Source of the DNA: Fibrobacterota bacterium
GTDB lineage: Bacteria > Fibrobacterota > Chitinivibrionia > Chitinivibrionales > Chitinispirillaceae
Direction: 5' to 3'
Assembly: GCA_023436145.1 (NCBI GenBank)
Contig: JAEZKP010000101.1
Location: 62,001-126,000 of the forward strand
Length of the DNA: 64,000 nt
The notes under the pieces were generated by a model. That model was given only the letters and a program-made list of their open reading frames with translations, made no database searches and was not told the DNA's origin. Positions 36,801 to 44,041 of the stretch are shown one piece after another. Made by a program: the position numbers and the translations under genes. Numbering within the stretch: the stretch's first letter is position 1; the number at the start of each line of letters is the position of its first letter.

Positions 36801-37387
36801 TTTGCGGAAAAAATCCTGTCCATCCCATCTCTTTCCTGAGCAGTATTTATCGTAAGACTCATTACAAATTCGATAAGAGAATCGCCGGTATTCCACAATC
36901 TGTCCACCTGCTTCTCAATTTTCTTCAGTTCATTTATTCTTTTTGAATTTCCATTTTCCAGAACTGTAAACATACTCTGAACAGGTCCGGATTTAAACAT
37001 TTCCCTCATTATTTCCATAGCATCAACCAGTGATGCTTTTTGCAGGGCCACTTTTTCATTTGTCTCTTTGTAGGTCTGCTCCAGTAACCCGATACCCTTA
37101 TCATATTTAACCAGAACACTTTCAGCCATATTAACCAACTCAGCTGGATATACCTCCATGCTGCGCAACTCAGAGATAACATCCTGAAATGAAGTCAGCT
37201 TGCGGGTTAAACTATCAACCATTTCATATTCATCGGTTAATAGTTTTACTATGTCATCCTTTATAATTGAGTGTTCAACCTGTGCCGGTTTAGACCTGGC
37301 AAATACACAATCCATTCTCATCATCGGGAAAAAACCGATCACCAGAATAAATACAGGTGCTAATGATTGGATTGTTAGTTTTTTCAT
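33899..37387 (-). CDS. Giant periplasmic TPR-repeat protein (GltD/AgmU-like)
   Basis: A 1162-aa protein with a signal peptide (SLAPVFILVIGFFPMMRMDCVFA, quoted from residue 7), charged coiled-coil-rich N-terminal and central parts, and TPR repeats in two blocks: about residues 270-480 (ARWKINSMKKRYAERRDEL; RALFGIVWCYLKLNN) and about 800-1160 (SGSIIKFRKVIDEYPESQ; SAIVCYQAVLKYPESEWF). Length and composition match the large TPR proteins of Myxococcus gliding and spore-coat machines. GTG 37402 would overlap the upstream gene; ATG 37387 is chosen. It lies three bases before the TPR lipoprotein gene, so the pair is co-translated. Confidence 0.82.
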   Translation of the reverse strand: MKKLTIQSLAPVFILVIGFFPMMRMDCVFARSKPAQVEHSIIKDDIVKLLTDEYEMVDSLTRKLTSFQDVISELRSMEVYPAELVNMAESVLVKYDKGIGLLEQTYKETNEKVALQKASLVDAMEIMREMFKSGPVQSMFTVLENGNSKRINELKKIEKQVDRLWNTGDSLIEFVMSLTINTAQERDGMDRIFSANSDSIIKTCINDYCKKIDIIKNAIREKASAHQVNDLYKIEKYDLQKLMNMKKYDFARWKINSMKKRYAERRDELNLLLAKVEFSSRNFSQALSIISTISETERNHDQLLILKIQSLYSLKEYEIIWKEYRGYDVSRLEGKARNLMIWILIECGFALQIENDYAQLASMIDNRQSYTHHVLHALARTYLRAGDEKTALSIMESALKYKVMGENDRLAVKEIRLALAQVYYEMKEYEKSLALFYDILNKHEDFERALFGIVWCYLKLNNDRKSEIALKKLINLKPESPLATEAIYILARKNLIRANTEWKKMVYLDKEEKRLTAKLDFIIEKKRNNTRKEDIPKYNYAYEELKILLARLKNEKRMNYDSLKAMYDRTERICDMIYTHYQTGMFQENIFSAEMENNLFLLDSALNKIKENRSGEDVYGVFSNAIQDRHKIKNVAKKAKVFAVITAIDEFRWEREYLDWKKAGFREKELETDSCIKVTSDTTKLEELRKKKSKITKAIDSLILCEEKMVSANTGVLKSRIDSLFRMDIDNEDAAYMNYQYGELKYNEENMRYSALYEQYEMEMNIYFKKLNDFRNGLKLEHPVKPEMPVLDHSGSIIKFRKVIDEYPESQYRAPAIYSLAWCYNDMSEFDSAMYCMEELTRNFPACPYTPQAWMYSGEYNFDKGKLDSAIVCYQAVLKYPESEWFEEALYKLAWSQYRLSNPEKAISSFLALVDLGDGTLSGATLLEKESMDYIAISFSEADVTGEKGLERALIFAEKLNDVDRGCRILHRLATVFREQGRYEIAKKTFQNMLKLYPGYSGNPIVESELVKLLEREPSLSDISRMKREIFEKYNRNSNWAKMQSEDMRKMADSIAQKQLYDAAIGYHQLALQKNDSSAYQSALSAYRELITIYPTSSVANECHYNLAEIQFAIGNYLEAAEEYMAVTRRYPDSKYRETAAWNAIVASQNLLKMEKSLNSRQ

Positions 37388-37401
37388 CTCTGTGCTGACC
37401 A

Positions 37402-38595
37402 CTACTGAGCGTTCATTATCTCTTCTTTTTTCCTTCTAATCTCTTCCAGTCGCCTTTTATCCTCTTCCTTTTGTTTCTTCTTTCCTTCTTCATCCATAAT
37501 CTTCTGATCAATATTGATTTTCCTCTGTTCCTTTCTATTTTTAACAATCAGATAATTTCTCATCAGTTCTGCACTTGTCATTTTATATCTCAAGGGAAAA
37601 GATATGGAGCCAGCAACCTTCCATTTAACAAACCAGGGATCAAAAGGATCTTTTATACCTCTGCTTTTTTCATCCCTGAAAAGATCTGCTCTGGTATTTC
37701 TGTGCAGCTCCACTAAATCCTCCAGTCTCATTCTCGATTCCCTGTTCTTGCTTACCAATAGAGGTATTGAAATATTGAGTACACAACCATTATCATACCG
37801 GACATTTCCCCCCAAGGTTACATACATCTGATTTTCTCTAAAATAAACTGCGATTGTCTTACTATCAGGCTGTTTTATCAGTATTGGAGAGAAGAGATTG
37901 TTAAATGCATCCACCGAAAACATGGCAAAGAAATCAAATCCGTATCTACTATAAACCAACCCGGTATTTCCCAGAATCTGAAAACATTCCAGCCGGTCTT
38001 TTCTGAATGGAATTCTGGTACCCAGATTCGTTAAAAATCTCAAGGGAATCCTGCTGAATCTGGCCAGTAAGTCCAGTTCATAAAGAAATTTCACTTCCAT
38101 CGAAGTTCCCTTGACCACAAAACCCTCAGGCATAAATCCACTATATCCCCCCAGTGTCGGACTGGACTCCATAAACTGATATAAAAAAGTCAACCCCATA
38201 GCAAATCCGTGTAATCGCAGGTCCAGATTATCAGGAATAGTGGCTTTTAAACCAAAGGCGACATTCCCCGGGCGAAATCCATAGGATAGCACTCTTGACT
38301 CCAGGAAAACCGACATAAAATTGAGCACCCCAGCCTCAATTTTAATCTCCGGAAAAGCACGGACATTCGAGATCCACTTCCCTTCTGTCTTTTTACCTGT
38401 GTCCATTATCATTGGGTCATCCCACACATGCCCCACACCCCTCATTGATAACCAGATATTTCCACACCCCACGGTATTTGAATTATGAAGGTTATAGAAC
38501 GATTCTCCTCTGTTACGTTTCTGGTTTTCCTGTGCGCCAGTTGTAACCATAAGGCAAACCACAAATATGGAGACAGAAAAAAAGATCCTTTTCAT
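37402..38595 (-). CDS. Probable outer-membrane protein of the Glt/Nfs-like cluster
   Basis: A 397-aa exported protein with a clear signal peptide (RIFFSVSIFVVCLMVTTGAQ) and many alternating hydrophobic/polar strands with glycines and terminal aromatics (SNTVGCGNIWLSMRGVG; LRLHGFAMGLTFLYQF; GFDFFAMFSVDAF), as in beta-barrel proteins. The last 45 residues are a highly charged helix (KKKQKEEDKRRLEEIRRKK). It shares the signal-NxxGxGNI opening and charged tail with the gene upstream, so the two may be distant paralogues. Its function is inferred from position: the first genes of a TPR-TonB-ExbBD operon, the place of GltA/GltB-type barrels in Myxococcus. Confidence 0.7.
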   Translation of the reverse strand: MKRIFFSVSIFVVCLMVTTGAQENQKRNRGESFYNLHNSNTVGCGNIWLSMRGVGHVWDDPMIMDTGKKTEGKWISNVRAFPEIKIEAGVLNFMSVFLESRVLSYGFRPGNVAFGLKATIPDNLDLRLHGFAMGLTFLYQFMESSPTLGGYSGFMPEGFVVKGTSMEVKFLYELDLLARFSRIPLRFLTNLGTRIPFRKDRLECFQILGNTGLVYSRYGFDFFAMFSVDAFNNLFSPILIKQPDSKTIAVYFRENQMYVTLGGNVRYDNGCVLNISIPLLVSKNRESRMRLEDLVELHRNTRADLFRDEKSRGIKDPFDPWFVKWKVAGSISFPLRYKMTSAELMRNYLIVKNRKEQRKINIDQKIMDEEGKKKQKEEDKRRLEEIRRKKEEIMNAQ

Positions 38596-39674
38596 TCCAG
38601 ATCCTCCAGTAACTTTTCAATCTCCTCCATCTTATTCTGAATCTCCTCCCTTTTCCTTAATGCCTCCTTTTCCTGATCAATGTCTGATCCCTCAGGAGCC
38701 AGCTCCTCAAAACCTGTCTCAAAATCGGTTTTTATCGACTTGCCCTGTTCAATATTTCTGGTAATCCGGTCTTTATCCTTGTCTTTGGCATTATCTATGA
38801 AAATCAATGTTCTGATGGCTTCTGTGCTGGTTTCTTTGAAATAAAGAGGTGCCACAAAAGACACTGACATGCTGACATATTGTGCAGGAAGGGGACGCTC
38901 GGTTTTTACTCTTTGTAGCAGTAAAAACTTCATAGAAGTCAGTATGCTGAATCGGTTTCTTATACGCAAACGTGCTCCCGGCTCCACCCAAACCTTCTGC
39001 TGTTGAAACCCCTTATCACCTGAAAAAACACTGGTATGCTTTTCTTTATACAACCCCACCGATGCATCCAGAAAGAAACTGTGCTTATAGGTCTTCCACT
39101 CTGCACCTAACTTGAATGATAATTGCTCGTATTGAAAAAGAAGATCTGCATCATCTGCCATGTTAATCAACTGGTATGTCTTTAGTCTGCTTTTTTTGTT
39201 GATGGCAATCCAATCCTGATCACAAATCAATGATGCTCTGAAGTAGGAATGAAAATCAGGTCTTCCAGAAGTAGCTTCACCGGAAATTGTATCCATTGCA
39301 GTAGAAAGAAAAAGATCCCCGCAAAGTGCAATACCAAAAAAACGTAAACCGTCATTGTTTGGTATCGTTATCTGTCCATGTACTTCGGTCATACCTATTT
39401 TCCGGAAATTTATTACCGATGCACTTACGTTGCACTGAAGAATCTCGGCTATTCCTATTTCTCCGGTGATTTTTGTCTCTAACATAGACTGAGGCTTTCC
39501 AATACTACCCTGAAGTGAACCACTCACCGTTATATTGCCGTTACCAGCTACATTGGACGCCGGAATATTCACAGTGCCCTCATTTCTTCCCCGTCTTACC
39601 TCCTGGGTGTAACCGGGAAAAAACAAACCTGATAAAATTATCATTAATAAACAGCACTCAACTCTTAGCCGCAT
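38592..39674 (-). CDS. Probable outer-membrane protein, paralogue-like to the next gene
   Basis: A 360-aa exported protein: signal peptide (LRVECCLLMIILSGLFFPGYTQ), a beta-rich body (SNVAGNGNITVSGSLQGSIG; LRFFGIALCGDLFLSTAM; LSFKLGAEWKTYKHSFFLDASVGLY) and a charged helical C-terminus (EKEALRKREEIQNKMEEIEKLLEDLE, quoted in part). The alternation and Gly/aromatic content suggest a small beta-barrel or transport-linked surface protein. Its stop overlaps the next gene's start by 4 nt and it starts seven bases after the MerR-like gene, so it is expressed from that regulator's promoter. Confidence 0.7.
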   Translation of the reverse strand: MRLRVECCLLMIILSGLFFPGYTQEVRRGRNEGTVNIPASNVAGNGNITVSGSLQGSIGKPQSMLETKITGEIGIAEILQCNVSASVINFRKIGMTEVHGQITIPNNDGLRFFGIALCGDLFLSTAMDTISGEATSGRPDFHSYFRASLICDQDWIAINKKSRLKTYQLINMADDADLLFQYEQLSFKLGAEWKTYKHSFFLDASVGLYKEKHTSVFSGDKGFQQQKVWVEPGARLRIRNRFSILTSMKFLLLQRVKTERPLPAQYVSMSVSFVAPLYFKETSTEAIRTLIFIDNAKDKDKDRITRNIEQGKSIKTDFETGFEELAPEGSDIDQEKEALRKREEIQNKMEEIEKLLEDLE

Positions 39675-39681
39675 CTTTTAC

Positions 39682-39942
39682 TCATTGTGCTCTAAATTTT
39701 TTTTCCCCGGAGATGATCACCGGGATAAGCGTAGTATCATTAAACCGCTTTCCGTTTTTCTTCATCTTGCGTTTATATTCCCTGATCGCTTCAATATCCT
39801 CTTCAGTGAATAACCTCCAACCATTACAATTCCGTACCTCTGAAATATTCAGATCCAGTGTTTCAAGCCAACGTTTCAAAGTGGAAATTGAAATTCTCAA
39901 TTTTCTGGCTACTTGTCCGCTTGTTAAATACTGGCGCTGCAT
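39682..39942 (-). CDS. MerR-like helix-turn-helix regulator
   Basis: An 86-aa protein that is almost entirely a MerR-type winged-helix domain: QYLTSGQVARKLRISISTLKRWLE with the recognition helix, then GWRLFTEEDIEAIREYKRK. There is no ligand-binding C-terminal half, as in excisionase-like and short MerR regulators. AGGGG precedes ATG 39942 by six bases. As first gene of the 20-kb minus-strand run it probably controls the operon, possibly through the palindrome at 40019-40030 in its own promoter region. Confidence 0.85.
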   Translation of the reverse strand: MQRQYLTSGQVARKLRISISTLKRWLETLDLNISEVRNCNGWRLFTEEDIEAIREYKRKMKKNGKRFNDTTLIPVIISGEKKFRAQ

Positions 39943-40288
39943 TTAATTTCCCCTATTCTAAAGTACTGCGCATACTTCAAACAAATACAACATAATGTAT
40001 CATATATTTTAACAGACCCACCATATGGTGCCTAATCGTTAACATATTGATTTTCTTAAGGTTAAGGTGTCCGAAAACCTGTCTATAAACCTGCTTGTCA
40101 CCTTATTTTAATTATACAGGTCCAATCCAACTATTGCCACATTATTTGTTAATTTTGCCAGGGGATATTTAATTAACAGGCATTAGATCAGCAGCCCTTA
40201 AAGCCTGCAGATTCTAAAATGAAAAAGAGGTAAGAGGAAAAACTCCTTAAGCAGCCAAAAAGAGGATATCAGGAAAAAGAGATGAAAA
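39943..40288. other. 346-nt intergenic region with candidate promoter and operator
   Basis: This gap lies between the MerR-like gene and the DUF493 gene, both on the minus strand. Apart from the promoter/palindrome described separately, I see no gene, RNA or strong terminator; a minus-strand TATAAT-like ATTATA occurs at 40111-40116 without a convincing -35 partner. Confidence 0.5.
39999..40030 (-). promoter_or_regulatory. Candidate -10 box and palindromic operator before the MerR-like gene
   Basis: On the minus strand TATGAT (40004-39999) is a good -10 box about 57 nt before the start codon. A perfect 12-bp palindrome CACCATATGGTG (40019-40030) sits 14 bp upstream of it, overlapping where the -35 element would be, and no standard -35 sequence is visible. 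This is the geometry expected for an activator or autoregulator site, but it is unproven. Confidence 0.35.
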
Positions 40289-40546
40289 TCATAGCACCAT
40301 TCGAATTTCGCAGTGTTCTGCAAGCAGTTTAAAATAACTGTTCCGTTCCGATTCATCACGGACTTTGACTCTGATTTCCAGACTGCTGTACTTTCCATTT
40401 CTGCTGGTGTGAGACTCCTTTATCAGCAGTAAGTCAGATTTGATAATCGAATCAACAGCCAGAAGCATCTTAGCCCTGTTTTCTCCTATAATTTTATAGC
40501 TCCATTCACAGGGGTAGTTTATCTGCACCTTTTTTTTGCTTTCCAT
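40289..40546 (-). CDS. DUF493 (YbeD-like) protein
   Basis: An 85-aa cytoplasmic protein matching the DUF493/YbeD family: NYPCEWSYKIIGENRAKMLLAV at the start, then the SSLEIRVKVRDESERNSYF strand-helix and a final LAEHCEIRMVL. E. coli YbeD has 87 residues, the same size, and is a small ferredoxin-like fold of regulatory type linked to the lipoylation genes; its role is not settled. GGAGTGATT precedes ATG 40546. It lies 33 nt after a lipoprotein gene on the same strand. Confidence 0.8.
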   Translation of the reverse strand: MESKKKVQINYPCEWSYKIIGENRAKMLLAVDSIIKSDLLLIKESHTSRNGKYSSLEIRVKVRDESERNSYFKLLAEHCEIRMVL

Positions 40547-40579
40547 TAATCACTCCGTTCTATGGTTGAATTTTTATTT

Positions 40580-41146
40580 TCAGCTTGCCTCGGCCAGTAC
40601 CAGTGAACCCATAATAGACTCAAAAACCGGTAAAAAATTCTTAAAAAATGCTTTCCTGGTCCAGAAAGCGATACGAATGTCAAAAGTTCCGCTGTTAAAG
40701 AAGAACTCTGCGAAGCCGTATCCCGATTTTTCATATGTCCACTTGATCATATCCACACGTCCATTTGTAAACTCAACCAGTCCCTGATCGTTTTGAATAT
40801 CCTTCAGGTTGAGTCTGCGAATATATTCCGCGTATTCCTTTGCAGGTTCATTCAGATTAACTGCAATGGCCCTGGTGCCCAGGTACTTTTCAGCTGTCGT
40901 ACCTATAAAAAGCAGTTCAATTCCGGATTTATGCAGTTGGCGTGCGAATTTTCTGCTATCAGGATCCATGGAAACAGGATCTGTCCACAATTGCCAGTTG
41001 TTATCGTATGTAATTAAAAATTTCAGTTTTTTATTCTGATAAATGCTGTCTTCCGGATAATAGTTCCCCGGATAATAACGGACCAGTTCTGAAGAGCATG
41101 ACAGTACGGTTAAAACCACAGGCAATAATAAAAACCGGACTTTCAT
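40580..41146 (-). CDS. Uncharacterised lipoprotein
   Basis: A 188-aa protein with a short signal and lipobox-like cysteine (MKVRFLLLPVVLTVLSCSSE). The body has a KLKFLITYDNNWQLWTDP opening and FAEFFFNSGTFDIRIAFWTRKAFF towards the end, a compact alpha/beta arrangement seen in small envelope lipoproteins, but I do not recognise the family. The open frame continues to 41254 inside murA; ATG 41146 is chosen because it gives a lipoprotein signal. It lies 25 nt after murA on the same strand. Confidence 0.75.
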   Translation of the reverse strand: MKVRFLLLPVVLTVLSCSSELVRYYPGNYYPEDSIYQNKKLKFLITYDNNWQLWTDPVSMDPDSRKFARQLHKSGIELLFIGTTAEKYLGTRAIAVNLNEPAKEYAEYIRRLNLKDIQNDQGLVEFTNGRVDMIKWTYEKSGYGFAEFFFNSGTFDIRIAFWTRKAFFKNFLPVFESIMGSLVLAEAS

Positions 41147-41171
41147 CAGAATATCAGGTATCTCTCCGATT

Positions 41172-42500
41172 CTATTTGACATAATCATCAATTCGTTTAA
41201 TAGAGGCACCAAGAGCTGAAAGCCGTTGCTCAATATTCTGATACCCTCTATCAATCTGCTCTATATTATTTATGATACTTTTACCTTCAGCTGCACAGGC
41301 TGCAATCAAAAGTGCCATTCCAGCCCGAATATCCGGAGAACTTATAGACGAACCATAAAGAGGTGATGGGCCAACGATAACCGCCCGATGTGGATCACAC
41401 AAAACGATCTGGGCACCCATATTGATCAATTTATCCACAAAAAACAATCTGGATTCAAACATTTTCTCATGAATAAGACAGGTCCCTTCTGCCTGGGTAG
41501 CCGTGACCAGCAGAATGGACATAAGGTCTGTAGGAAAGCCCGGCCAGGGACTGTCGTCAATCATAGGGATAACTCCCCCCAAATCCTTACGGATTTTAAG
41601 GGGTTGATGATCATCAATATAGATAGTCTTTTCCTCCCGTTTCAGCTGAGCAATCACTCCTATTCTTTCAAACTGAAAAATAATCATACGCATCACCGCA
41701 GGGTCCACACCAGTAATGGAAAGTGTGGATCCGGTAGCCGCAGCCAGCCCCATAAATGATCCTGCTTCAATGTAATCTGGGCCGACCTCATGGTTTGATG
41801 GTTTGAAATTTTGCACCCCATGAACAGTCAGAATATTGGAACCAATTCCTTCTATTGTTACCCCCAGTTTCTCAATAAAACGGCAAAGTCCCTGGACATG
41901 CGGTTCTGAAGCAGCGTTGGCTATCACTGTAGTCCCTTTTGCTCCTGCCGCTGCAATAATTGCATTCTCTGTTGCAGTAACCGAAGCCTCATCCAAATAA
42001 ATATCTGCGCCTCTGAGTCCATCAGCTGCATTCAATATATAATTGGTTTCCTGAGTTATATCCGAAGTAACCTTTCTGACCACCTCAAGCTCTGCACCCA
42101 ATGCTTTAAAGACCAGAAAATGGGTATCCAAACGTCTTCTGCCTATATGATCTCCACCTGGCTGACATATTACTGCCCTGCCCGTTCGAACAAGTAATGA
42201 AGAGGCAAAAAGAATTGATGCACGGATGGAATTGGACAGCCCCAGAGGAAGAATCGATGTTTTAAGATTAGAGCCATCAATACTTACTCTACCCTCGCTT
42301 AACGGAGATATGGACGCACCCAGAAAAGATGCAATCTCCAGCATATTGCTCACATCACCAATTTCCGGGATATTGCTGAATTCCACCGGTCCACTGCATA
42401 ACAATGAAGCAGCAATTAAGGGAAGTGCCTCATTTTTATTGCCAGATACCTGAATACTCCCTTTTAATTTGTACTTTCCCTCTACTACAAAACTGCCCAT
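41172..42500 (-). CDS. murA: UDP-N-acetylglucosamine 1-carboxyvinyltransferase
   Basis: A 442-aa EPSP-synthase-like protein catalysing the first committed step of peptidoglycan synthesis, transfer of enolpyruvate from PEP to UDP-GlcNAc. Landmarks are Lys22 in SGNKNEALPL, SNSIRASILFASSLL, the active loop QPGGDHIGRRRLDTHFL, SVTATENAIIAAAGAKG, YIEAGSFMGLAAATG and DIRAGMALLIAACAAEG followed by IDRGYQNIE. The loop residue equivalent to E. coli Cys115 is Asp117, the substitution that makes MurA insensitive to fosfomycin in Mycobacterium and Chlamydia. ATG 42500 is the natural start. Confidence 0.95.
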   Translation of the reverse strand: MGSFVVEGKYKLKGSIQVSGNKNEALPLIAASLLCSGPVEFSNIPEIGDVSNMLEIASFLGASISPLSEGRVSIDGSNLKTSILPLGLSNSIRASILFASSLLVRTGRAVICQPGGDHIGRRRLDTHFLVFKALGAELEVVRKVTSDITQETNYILNAADGLRGADIYLDEASVTATENAIIAAAGAKGTTVIANAASEPHVQGLCRFIEKLGVTIEGIGSNILTVHGVQNFKPSNHEVGPDYIEAGSFMGLAAATGSTLSITGVDPAVMRMIIFQFERIGVIAQLKREEKTIYIDDHQPLKIRKDLGGVIPMIDDSPWPGFPTDLMSILLVTATQAEGTCLIHEKMFESRLFFVDKLINMGAQIVLCDPHRAVIVGPSPLYGSSISSPDIRAGMALLIAACAAEGKSIINNIEQIDRGYQNIEQRLSALGASIKRIDDYVK

Positions 42501-42826
42501 AATCCAAGTGCTCCTGACTTCTTTTCCAGTCTAATAAAGTTTTTTTTCTATTTTTAATGTATATTTCAATAAAAGACCGGTCTTTTCGTAGATTATCTTC
42601 TTTGAACAGATCAGTAAAAATAATTTGCCTCGTCAGGGCATACCAATTTCTTGACTAACACCATTTCAATGGGAATTCTTCTTTGAATAGCTAGTGCGTG
42701 CCGCTCTAGATTAGCGGATTAACGAACTACTCAAGGGAACAACCACTGTTATATAAAAGGGTTCAAGAATGAGGGCGCTCCTGGCGGGGCTTTTTAATTA
42801 TAAAAAAGAATGCAACCAATTTTAAT
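42501..42826. other. 326-nt intergenic region between murA and the 42827 gene
   Basis: The region separates two diverging genes and should contain both promoters. The only structures seen are a 5-bp hairpin CCGCT/AGCGG near 42701-42717 and the weak terminator-like element at 42777-42795. TTGACT at 42651 could be a plus-strand -35 but has no good -10 at proper spacing. No RNA gene was recognised. Confidence 0.4.
42777..42795 (+). terminator. Weak terminator-like hairpin with T tract
   Basis: GCTCC (42777-42781) can pair with GGGGC (42786-42790) around a 4-nt loop, with one G-U pair, followed by five T. The stem is short and it lies upstream of a small gene rather than after one, so it might end an unseen short transcript or be chance. 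Confidence 0.25.
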
Positions 42827-43201
42827 ATGTCACAAAAAACTCAATGGGAACATAATGATTTTGATGGATTAAACTATAAGCCGGGAAAGTTCGGCTATCT
42901 TATGGAGGAGCCTTTTGCAGTCGAAATCTGGAATTTTCTGAAAACCAGGAAAAATATTCAAGCCCTGATTGACTCTACTGCACAAAAAAAACCGGCTATC
43001 GATCTGTTACTGCCACAGTTGGAGTCCTATTTTGGAGCATTTCTTGATTCAGCAAACAAATCTAATGATGATATACCAACAATGGTTAATAATATGATCA
43101 AGCAAATTATGGATCACCTGGGATATGAGCACACAAGCTGCTCACTTTATCCAAAAGCCAGATTTATAAGGTCTTCCGGAATGTACGAAAAGCGAAACTG
43201 A
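42827..43201 (+). CDS. Small hypothetical protein
   Basis: A 124-aa protein without signal peptide or membrane helix. It is mainly helical (FAVEIWNFLKTRKNIQALID; LLPQLESYFGAFLDSANKS; MVNNMIKQIMDHLGYEH) with one cysteine-containing tail (TSCSLYPKARFIRSSGMYEKRN in part). I do not recognise it. No clear ribosome site precedes ATG 42827 and the codon pattern is not decisive, but the frame is open over its full length and no better frame overlaps. Confidence 0.5.
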   Translation: MSQKTQWEHNDFDGLNYKPGKFGYLMEEPFAVEIWNFLKTRKNIQALIDSTAQKKPAIDLLLPQLESYFGAFLDSANKSNDDIPTMVNNMIKQIMDHLGYEHTSCSLYPKARFIRSSGMYEKRN

Positions 43202-43356
43202 TTAATGGCATAGTTTCTTTAATAAGCGATGCTGGATGCTTTCTCTTTTAAACTGCAGAATATTTGTTATATATTTAATATGCTTCGTCCTGATATTAGT
43301 CTTTTAAGACAGCTCATTTATCAAGCAATCCTTCAGCTTGAAAAAGGAAATGAAAA

Positions 43357-44025
43357 ATGTACACTCAGACATTTTATCGATTCTTACAATTCAGCTTTCT
43401 TCTAATTGTAACCGTTTTTTTGCTATCTCTTTCAGCACTGCCTCATTGGCTTTTTGTCACTCTGAAAGTGAGTCCTGCACTAATCACTATTGTAATTGCT
43501 TTTTTGTATGGTTCAGAAAAGAAAATTCTTCCAATTCTCATATTTCTGTTTATGGGAAGCGGTGACCTTCTTCTGGGTCTGGACAGAACCAAGTTTTTTA
43601 TGTTCGCATTGGCATCATTTATGATCGCGAACCTGTTATTATTGATTTACCTGATTCCATACGCAAAAAAAAGTATTACCGGAATGATTCGTGCATCAGT
43701 AATCGTTTTATTCTGTGCTGGCAGCAGTTCGATAATTCTCCCCAATTCAGGGAAATTTCTTCTACCGGTTCTGCTTTATTTATTAATGATCGGTTCCATG
43801 GCATTTGTATCTGCTTCTAATACTAAAAACAGAAAATGGCTGATATATGCAGGTGCATTTTGTTTTCTTCTCAGCGATTCTTTGATAGCCTATGATAAAT
43901 TTGTAAATCCGGTACAGGGATCATTACCTGTCATACTGGCCTTTTATTATACCTCTCTTTACTGCTTTTGCTTTGGTATTGTGCCATATCAAAAGTCCCC
44001 CATTGCTAAACAGCTAAACAGCTGA
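43357..44025 (+). CDS. YhhN-family membrane protein
   Basis: A 222-aa protein with about seven to eight membrane helices. The helix FLFMGSGDLLLGLD and the later GAFCFLLSDSLIAYDKF carry the spaced Asp residues of the YhhN/TMEM86 (lysoplasmalogenase-like) family, and the length agrees. The eukaryotic member cleaves vinyl-ether bonds of lysoplasmalogens; the bacterial substrate is mostly unknown. AAAGGAAATGAAAA includes a ribosome site before ATG 43357. The last codons run into an 8-bp tandem repeat, so the C-terminus could vary between strains. Confidence 0.82.
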   Translation: MYTQTFYRFLQFSFLLIVTVFLLSLSALPHWLFVTLKVSPALITIVIAFLYGSEKKILPILIFLFMGSGDLLLGLDRTKFFMFALASFMIANLLLLIYLIPYAKKSITGMIRASVIVLFCAGSSSIILPNSGKFLLPVLLYLLMIGSMAFVSASNTKNRKWLIYAGAFCFLLSDSLIAYDKFVNPVQGSLPVILAFYYTSLYCFCFGIVPYQKSPIAKQLNS

Positions 44026-44036
44026 ATAGCTAAACA
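44005..44036. repeat. Four-copy 8-bp tandem repeat across a stop codon
   Basis: Four units read GCTAAACA, GCTAAACA, GCTGAATA, GCTAAACA. The stop codon of the YhhN gene (44023-44025) lies in the third, altered unit. Because eight is not a multiple of three, a change in copy number would shift the frame at the C-terminus. Confidence 0.7.
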
Positions 44037-44041
44037 CATAA

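Noticed and set aside
42640..42800. Possible small structured RNA before the 42827 gene
   Set aside because: Only short hairpins were found; it matches neither tmRNA, 6S, SRP nor RNase P RNA features that I could recognise.
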